From the NCBI GenBank assembly GCA_018263655.1, contig JAANWY010000366.1, positions 1 to 12,711 of the forward strand: a stretch of 12,711 bases of DNA. The letters run 5' to 3'. Each line of letters opens with the position of its first letter. Within the stretch, counting starts at the first letter, position 1. The translations under genes and the position numbers were made by a program. Of this stretch, positions 11,445-12,711 are shown one piece after another. Source of the stretch: Anaerolineales bacterium (GTDB lineage: Bacteria; Chloroflexota; Anaerolineae; Epilineales; JAANWY01). The notes below the pieces were generated by a model, which was given only the letters and a program-made list of their open reading frames with translations, had not been told where the DNA came from and did not search any database.

Positions 11445-12711
11445 CTAGCGGTCTAATTCACCAAGAACGATGTCGATGCTGCCCAATGTGGCGACGACGT
11501 CTGCGATCTTGTGTCCCTTGCACATCTCGCTCAGGGCAGTAATGTTGATGAAGGAAGGTGAACGCACGTGATACCGATACGGGTTCGCTCCACCATCGCT
11601 GACCAAGAAGAAACCAAGCTCGCCCTTGGGGTTATCGATTCGGCTATAGATCTCGCCCTCCGGTACGCGAATCTGCCAAGCCTTCCGTCCAGACAGAAGC
11701 TCACCCGATTCCGGCATCTGCTCCAGCGCCTGCTTGAGGATCCGGTTGCTCTGTCGCATCTCCTCGATACGCACGCGGTACCGATCGTAGATGTCGCCGT
11801 TCGGGAAGGTCACGACATCGAAGTCGAATCGATCATAGATCGAGTACGGTTGCGCTCGACGCACATCATAGGGCACGCCCGATCCGCGGAGCACCGGGCC
11901 GGACGCGCTGTAGTTGATGGCAAGCTCGGCCGGCAGGACACCAACCCCCCTGCAACGCTCAATGAGGATCTCGTTCTGCGTCAGGTAGTTGTCGAACTCA
12001 TCAATCGCACGCGGGATACGCTCATAGACGAGGTCCTTGAGCATGGGCTTGGCCTCTACCGGGAGGTCGTAGGCAATCCCGCCGAAGCGCATGTAGTTAC
12101 ACATCATCCGCGAGCCGGCCGTCATCTCGAACAGGTCCAGGATAATCTCACGTTCCTCGAGGCCATACAACACCGGGGTGAAGAAAGCACCTAAGTCATT
12201 CAATAGGAACCCAATAGCCACCAAGTGATTGACAATGCGCGTCAACTCCACCATGATCACGCGGATGTACTCGGCATACTCGGGCACATCGCGGTCCATA
12301 AGCTTCTCGACCGCAATTGCGTAGCTCAAGTTGTTAGACATCGAGCAGAAATAGTCCAGCCGATCGGTGTACGGCATGTTGGCGAGCCACAGATTTCGCT
12401 CACCGATCTTGTCGTGGTTACGATGGAGATACCCCATCACCGGTTCCAGATCAACGATGGTCTCACCTTCCAGCAATACCTTCATCTGAAACACACCGTG
12501 GGTTGACGGGTGCTGAGGCCCCATGTTGATCATCATGCGCTCGGCCTTGAGGTCCCCCGTGCCTCCCACGGCTCGACCAGGTTCGAGGACAAGCAGACCC
12601 TCTCCAGGCAAATGATGGCTGTCCAGGTCGTCAGCCGCATAGCCCGTGGGATACACAAGATTGCGCCCCCATCGGTTGGTGTCCTGCCGGCCGAGCTTGC
12701 CATCAACTACA
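11445..12711 (-). CDS. Second NuoD-type subunit (NuoD2), 5' end beyond the window
   Basis: This is a complete-looking 49-kDa-type core: MGPQHPSTHGV with the quinone-site His pair, GYLHRNHDKIGERN, the Tyr in YTDRLDY, and the conserved end SDGGANPYRYHVRSPSF ... GELDR. From the GTG at 12656 it is 403 residues, but the frame remains open from there to the right edge and reads GRQDTNRWGRNLVYPTG across that GTG, with no ribosome site before it, so the true start probably lies outside. The protein differs clearly from the main NuoD (7299-8537): GYLHRNHDKIGER replaces GYLHTGIEKEAE. It is therefore a paralogue of another lineage and not a recent copy. Its adjacency to nuoI2 suggests a second, possibly different complex I gene set to the right. 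Confidence 0.92.
   Translation of the reverse strand, partial: VVDGKLGRQDTNRWGRNLVYPTGYAADDLDSHHLPGEGLLVLEPGRAVGGTGDLKAERMMINMGPQHPSTHGVFQMKVLLEGETIVDLEPVMGYLHRNHDKIGERNLWLANMPYTDRLDYFCSMSNNLSYAIAVEKLMDRDVPEYAEYIRVIMVELTRIVNHLVAIGFLLNDLGAFFTPVLYGLEEREIILDLFEMTAGSRMMCNYMRFGGIAYDLPVEAKPMLKDLVYERIPRAIDEFDNYLTQNEILIERCRGVGVLPAELAINYSASGPVLRGSGVPYDVRRAQPYSIYDRFDFDVVTFPNGDIYDRYRVRIEEMRQSNRILKQALEQMPESGELLSGRKAWQIRVPEGEIYSRIDNPKGELGFFLVSDGGANPYRYHVRSPSFINITALSEMCKGHKIADVVATLGSIDIVLGELDR

Overview
The window is a minus-strand respiratory complex I (NADH:quinone oxidoreductase, nuo) locus, read from right to left. In transcription order it holds a second nuoD (nuoD2, cut by the right edge), a second nuoI (nuoI2) with an unusual charged tail, then nuoA, nuoB, nuoC, nuoD, nuoE, a hicB-hicA toxin-antitoxin pair, nuoF, nuoG, nuoH and nuoI. 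The left edge may hold the start of a further gene that does not look like nuoJ. Subunits J to N are not in the window. I see no rRNA, tRNA, CRISPR array or transposase gene.

The organism is probably a Gram-negative-like environmental bacterium with GC-rich genes. The separate nuoC and nuoD, a full NADH-input module (nuoEFG), a NuoG with the extra N7 cluster ligands, repeat-rich spacers and the paralogous NuoD/NuoI pair together suggest Chloroflexota (Anaerolineae/Caldilineae-like). This is inference from general resemblance; no marker gene is present to prove it.

The genes together encode the hydrophilic arm: NuoE and NuoF take electrons from NADH through FMN and [2Fe-2S]/[4Fe-4S] clusters, NuoG, NuoI and NuoB pass them on to N2, and NuoB/NuoC/NuoD/NuoH form the quinone site. 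NuoA and NuoH are the membrane anchors present. nuoD2 and nuoI2 look like parts of a second complex I set whose other genes would lie to the right of the window; a rho-independent-type terminator separates them from nuoA.

The non-coding DNA is the most unusual part. Three junctions (nuoD2-nuoI2, nuoF-nuoG, nuoH-nuoI) carry arrays of 7-bp repeats with a shared GTRAA core. Each forms inverted arms, and in each the array begins within a few bases of the stop codon of the upstream gene. Two of these arrays contain MITE-like palindromic elements with terminal inverted repeats and short flanking direct repeats, about 100 bp at 775-874 and about 201 bp at 11174-11374. The latter also carries four copies of a 14-bp tandem repeat and a 22-bp perfect inverted repeat. 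A further repeat-like sequence has become the C-terminal codons of nuoB. The hicBA pair lies between two near-identical ribosome binding sites.
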